Below are positions 62,274 to 64,000 of a stretch of DNA of 64,000 nucleotides, piece by piece (positions within the stretch are counted from its first letter, which is position 1; each line of letters begins with the position of its first letter). The notes beneath the pieces are model-generated. The model did not search any database. It was not told the origin of the DNA and was given only the letters and a program-made list of their open reading frames with translations. The stretch comes from Cyanobacteria bacterium SIG29 (lineage in GTDB: Bacteria > Cyanobacteriota > Vampirovibrionia > Gastranaerophilales > Gastranaerophilaceae): positions 1-64,000 of the forward strand of contig SUTV01000005.1 in assembly GCA_015152515.1 (NCBI GenBank), written 5' to 3'. The position numbers were made by a program, and so were the translations under genes.

Positions 62274-62296
62274 TCCCCTAGATAAGGGGAATTTTA
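62268..62296 (+). terminator. Hairpin before the B12 radical SAM gene
   Basis: The stem AAAATTCCCCT/AGGGGAATTTT ends 2 bases before the next ATG. It can end the EF-hand transcript. In read-through RNA it also buries the AGGGGA ribosome site. Confidence 0.65.
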
Positions 62297-62298
62297 TT

Positions 62299-64000
62299 AT
62301 GAAAACATTATTGCTATTTCCACCACAATGGATGCCTATTAGCCCACACTTTGCATTACCTACATTACTTGGTCAGTTTGAAGGAACAACTTATGAAGCT
62401 ACTGTAATGGATTTAAATGTTGATTTTTATAATAAAATTTTGACAAAATCTTATGTAGAAAATGCACTTAAAACTGCAAAAGAAATGTTGCCTGAATTAA
62501 AACAAAATATAAAAAAATATTTTGATATAAATAAAAAATATGATGATTATACTTTTTCACAAAAAGTAGAAATTGCGAAAGCATCTTTAATTGGAAATAC
62601 ATTAAAAAAACACGGTGATGCATTAACTAGAACAGCATTTTTAATTGATAAATCTGTTGAAGTATGTAAATCTAAAGAACATTTCTACAATCCATCCTTA
62701 TATGTTTCATCAATAAATAATATTAAATTAGCACTTGAAATTTGTTCAATGCCATATTACCCAACAAGAATAGATTTTATTTCTTATTCAAATGAACTTT
62801 TATCTTTAGATTATGAATCAATTAAATATTTTGTATTTGATGAAGGTAGTAACATATTTAAGCCATATTTTGAATCTGTTATTGATAAAATAAAAGCAGA
62901 AAATGCTGAATATATTGGTATATCAATCAATTCTTCTAGCCAAATAGTTGCTGGTTTAACATTAGCAAATATGCTTAAAAAAGAGACAAATGCACATATA
63001 AACATAGGTGGTAATCATTTTGGTCGTGTAACAGACGCTTTAGAAAAATATCCTGAATTTTTCGAATTATTTTGCGATTCTGTTTTAGTTGAAGAAGGTG
63101 AAATACCTGTTATTGAACTTACTAAACACATTAATGGTGAAATTTGTATTGAAGAAGTGCCAAATTTAATGTATTTGAAAGACGGTAAAGTTCAATTTAA
63201 TGATAAGGTAGAACCTAAAAAGTTAAATGAATTAAAAACACCAAGTTTGGAAGGTTATGATTTATCTCAATATTTTACTCCTGAAATAGTTATGCCATTC
63301 CCTTCTTCAAGGGGCTGTTATTGGAGAAAATGTAGTTTCTGTGACCACGATTTTGGTATGTTTTATAATATAAAAAATATTGATAAACTTGTTGAAGAAA
63401 TAAAAACATTTAAAAATAAATACGGTATTACTAAATTTGAATTTATTGATGAAGCAATTAGCCCATCATATATGGAAGCAATGAGTAAACGATTTATTGA
63501 AGAAAAACTTGATGTTAATTTTTTCTGTGACGCTAGATTAGAAAATGGATTCACAAAAGAAGTTTGTGAACTTGCTCGTAGTGCTGGATTAAGAATGGTG
63601 TTATGGGGTTTTGAATCTGGTTCTAAAAAAATAATGAAATTAATTAATAAAGGCATTGATATTGATAACAGATTAAATATTTTAAGAACTGCTAGAGAAG
63701 CTGATATTTATAATTTTGCATTTATTTTCTTTGGGTTTCCTGCAGAAACAAGAGCTAGTGCTTTAAAAACAATTAAAGTTATTTGTGATAATACCGATAT
63801 AATAAACTCGTATGGTAAAAGTGTCTTTACTATGGGTAAACATACAAAATTGAGAGAAGCTCCTGAAAAGTATGGTGTAGTTGGAAAAACTCGACAAGTA
63901 TCTGAATTTTCACCAACATATGAATATAATGCAATTGGTATGACAAAGAAAGAACTTGATGATGTAATCAACTTATGTACAAAAAGAGCAAATAAAGCCT
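62299..64000 (+). CDS. B12-binding radical SAM protein (partial)
   Basis: An ATG at 62299 opens a frame with no stop to the window end (567 codons), so the C-terminus is missing. The N-terminal part contains a cobalamin-binding-like domain with GISINSSSQIVAGL and NIGGNHFGRV at about 210-245. The radical SAM motif SRGCYWRKCSFC lies near residue 340, then KFEFIDEAI and VLWGFESGSKK. Such proteins carry out methylation or ring rearrangement; substrate unknown. AGGGGA is the ribosome site. Confidence 0.88.
   Translation, partial: MKTLLLFPPQWMPISPHFALPTLLGQFEGTTYEATVMDLNVDFYNKILTKSYVENALKTAKEMLPELKQNIKKYFDINKKYDDYTFSQKVEIAKASLIGNTLKKHGDALTRTAFLIDKSVEVCKSKEHFYNPSLYVSSINNIKLALEICSMPYYPTRIDFISYSNELLSLDYESIKYFVFDEGSNIFKPYFESVIDKIKAENAEYIGISINSSSQIVAGLTLANMLKKETNAHINIGGNHFGRVTDALEKYPEFFELFCDSVLVEEGEIPVIELTKHINGEICIEEVPNLMYLKDGKVQFNDKVEPKKLNELKTPSLEGYDLSQYFTPEIVMPFPSSRGCYWRKCSFCDHDFGMFYNIKNIDKLVEEIKTFKNKYGITKFEFIDEAISPSYMEAMSKRFIEEKLDVNFFCDARLENGFTKEVCELARSAGLRMVLWGFESGSKKIMKLINKGIDIDNRLNILRTAREADIYNFAFIFFGFPAETRASALKTIKVICDNTDIINSYGKSVFTMGKHTKLREAPEKYGVVGKTRQVSEFSPTYEYNAIGMTKKELDDVINLCTKRANKA

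Overview
The window is AT-rich (roughly 70% A+T) and densely coded on both strands, with no plasmid, phage or insertion-sequence genes. The gene set implies a didermic bacterium: a BamA-type outer-membrane assembly protein, KdtA (lipid A glycosylation), an LptF/G-type permease, SecA and a SPOR protein. A FatA-like acyl-ACP thioesterase, a Na+/phosphate symporter, two alpha-amylase-family enzymes, two GlgC-like nucleotidyltransferases and several small lineage-type proteins fit a gut-associated non-photosynthetic cyanobacterial relative (Melainabacteria/Gastranaerophilales). That placement is an inference from overall gene content and style; there is no rRNA here to prove it.

Layout. 1-1279: a CcdA-like protein (cut by the window edge) with its membrane thioredoxin, and a tiny 58-residue gene. 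1441-6202: a radical SAM protein, a coiled-coil protein (MGYALFA type), then bamA-tsaE-tsaB-zinc ribbon. 6265-8153: HU and a secreted GH13 enzyme. 8261-13708: pheS-hisF-unknown, then HEAT-queC-DUF366-SPOR. 13777-16916: second MGYALFA protein, LptF-like permease, sugar-binding protein. 16972-19961: rarA, ferritin, flavin reductase, a Gly/Ala-rich protein. 20013-28737: serA plus aminotransferase, a repeat protein, then phosphohexomutase-sppA-Yip1-repeat protein on the minus strand, and a sugar ABC permease. 29179-36298: pth, an HTH regulator, a phosphoesterase, an MshEN-like protein, tRNA-Arg, a HExxH protein with a TAST repeat, a thioesterase, ribH and ribF. 36347-42350: cytosolic GH13, kdtA, secA. 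42544-47354: a tandem pair of EF-hand-like proteins, folP, a YkgJ-type protein, uvrC. 47403-58722: radical SAM, DUF815 ATPase, GlgC-like enzyme, proBA, a small tagged protein, a second GlgC-like enzyme, a free-standing TOPRIM protein, a membrane protein, pdxJ. 58840-64000: tRNA-Asn with a duplicated 3' end, NptA-type symporter, an EF-hand protein, and a B12-binding radical SAM protein cut by the window end.

Two window-wide patterns stand out. First, at least nine genes have a sigma-70 -10 hexamer exactly 6 (one case 7) bases before the ATG and no Shine-Dalgarno sequence, which is what leaderless mRNAs look like; in one place two such genes diverge from a shared palindromic -10 box only 20 bp long between them. 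Second, six otherwise unrelated proteins share a short polar N-terminus starting M-x-I-x-x and ending in S/A-F-G/K (or S-T-P-A-F). They include two sugar nucleotidyltransferases and two proteins with calcium-loop motifs, so this looks like an uncharacterised targeting or processing tag. A second motif system, MGYALFA at the N-terminus and ATPK-aromatic-NGVG at the C-terminus, marks two coiled-coil proteins.

Functionally most genes are housekeeping: tRNA modification (tsaB, tsaE, queC), cofactors (folP, ribH, ribF, pdxJ), amino acids (hisF, serA, proBA), glucan metabolism, envelope assembly and DNA repair (uvrC, rarA).
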